Shown piece after piece: positions 63,936 through 64,000 of a DNA stretch of 64,000 bases. The stretch's first letter is position 1, and the number at the start of each line of letters is the position of its first letter. The DNA lies in NCBI RefSeq assembly GCF_014803385.1, contig NZ_JACYFC010000001.1:640136-704135 (forward strand). The letters are read 5' to 3'. The notes under the pieces are model-generated. The model was given only the letters and a program-made list of their open reading frames with translations. It made no database searches and was not told the DNA's origin. The stretch comes from Marinomonas colpomeniae. GTDB lineage: Bacteria > Pseudomonadota > Gammaproteobacteria > Pseudomonadales > Marinomonadaceae. A program made the translations under genes and the position numbers.

Positions 63936-64000
63936 ATGAAGAATCAAGATGGTTTTTCCTTGCTAGAGTTATTGTGTGTACTCGCTATTTTGAGTGTTCT
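63936..64000 (+). CDS. Start of a type IV prepilin-like protein (cut by window edge)
   Basis: The first 21 full codons read MKNQDGFSLLELLCVLAILS, then V. G6/F7 is the class III prepilin cleavage site, with Glu at +5 and a hydrophobic helix. This fits GspG/H, FimT or PilE-like pseudopilins. A full anti-16S match AAGGAGGT lies at 63923-63930, 5 bases from the ATG. The rest is beyond the window. Confidence 0.85.
   Translation, partial: MKNQDGFSLLELLCVLAILSV

Noticed and set aside
1-64000. CRISPR arrays, tRNA, rRNA, insertion sequences, prophage
   Set aside because: I found no regular spaced repeats, no cloverleaf or rRNA-like stretches, and no transposase, integrase or phage motifs.

Overview
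The window looks like chromosomal DNA of a marine gammaproteobacterium, most likely Oceanospirillales and close to Marinomonas. The grounds are the AT-leaning base composition and housekeeping blocks with gammaproteobacterial order (dusB-fis, purH-purD, accB-accC, nrdA-nrdB-yfaE). Other signs are many PAS/CHASE/GGDEF signalling proteins and TRAP-type uptake. The genus is inferred from gene content only. I saw no rRNA, tRNA, CRISPR array, insertion sequence or prophage.

Layout. 0-6 kb: an LpxR-like outer-membrane protein, then a periplasmic metallo-beta-lactamase-fold protein with a damaged metal motif in an operon with a DsbA-family protein, opposite a LysR regulator. An inositol-monophosphatase-family enzyme and D-lactate dehydrogenase follow. 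6-17 kb: a 1.4k-residue CHASE/PAS hybrid kinase with a full phosphorelay, a soluble PAS-PAS chemoreceptor (BdlA-like), a YdeP-type molybdopterin oxidoreductase with FdhD, and an M23 peptidase. 17-25 kb: a TAXI-TRAP transporter (binding protein plus fused permease), a HAD phosphatase, a methyltransferase, acetyl-CoA synthetase and a LuxR-type response regulator probably tied to it. 25-31 kb: YidD, prephenate dehydratase, a TonB-dependent receptor with a lone periplasmic binding protein, an esterase and a CDP-alcohol phosphotransferase. 31-35 kb: class Ia ribonucleotide reductase with its ferredoxin, preceded by two NrdR-type boxes. 35-41 kb: a DUF1624 membrane protein, AlkB, PdxH, Coq7, a HIT protein, a 7TMR-DISM sensor that has lost its kinase residues, and a small membrane protein. 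41-52 kb: PurD, PurH, Fis, DusB, a DUF3426 protein, PrmA, AccC, AccB and DsbD. 52-59 kb: less conserved material: a lipoprotein/DUF2333 pair, a GNAT enzyme, a diguanylate cyclase, a short PAPS-reductase-like protein, a bacterial PH-domain protein, a 52-residue DUF3012 lipoprotein and an unrecognised 334-residue protein. 59-64 kb: a dGTPase-like protein, a LysR-type protein consisting only of the DNA-binding part, a Nudix hydrolase, PabB, an alpha/beta hydrolase, and the first codons of a type IV prepilin-like gene cut by the window edge.

Shared themes are dNTP and nucleotide supply (nrdAB-yfaE, dgt-like, purHD), envelope redox and quality control (DsbA-like, DsbD, M23), acetate and fermentation metabolism (acs, ldhA), and environmental sensing. 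I found no clear candidate for a wholly new multigene system. The best leads are the kinase-dead 7TMR-DISM protein, the TonB receptor/binding-protein pair behind pheA, the triple GCAA-N4-TTGC operator array, the HTH-only LysR protein, and the small 56.8-58.8 kb cluster. Starts were chosen from ribosome-binding sites and family length, and several differ from the longest open frame.
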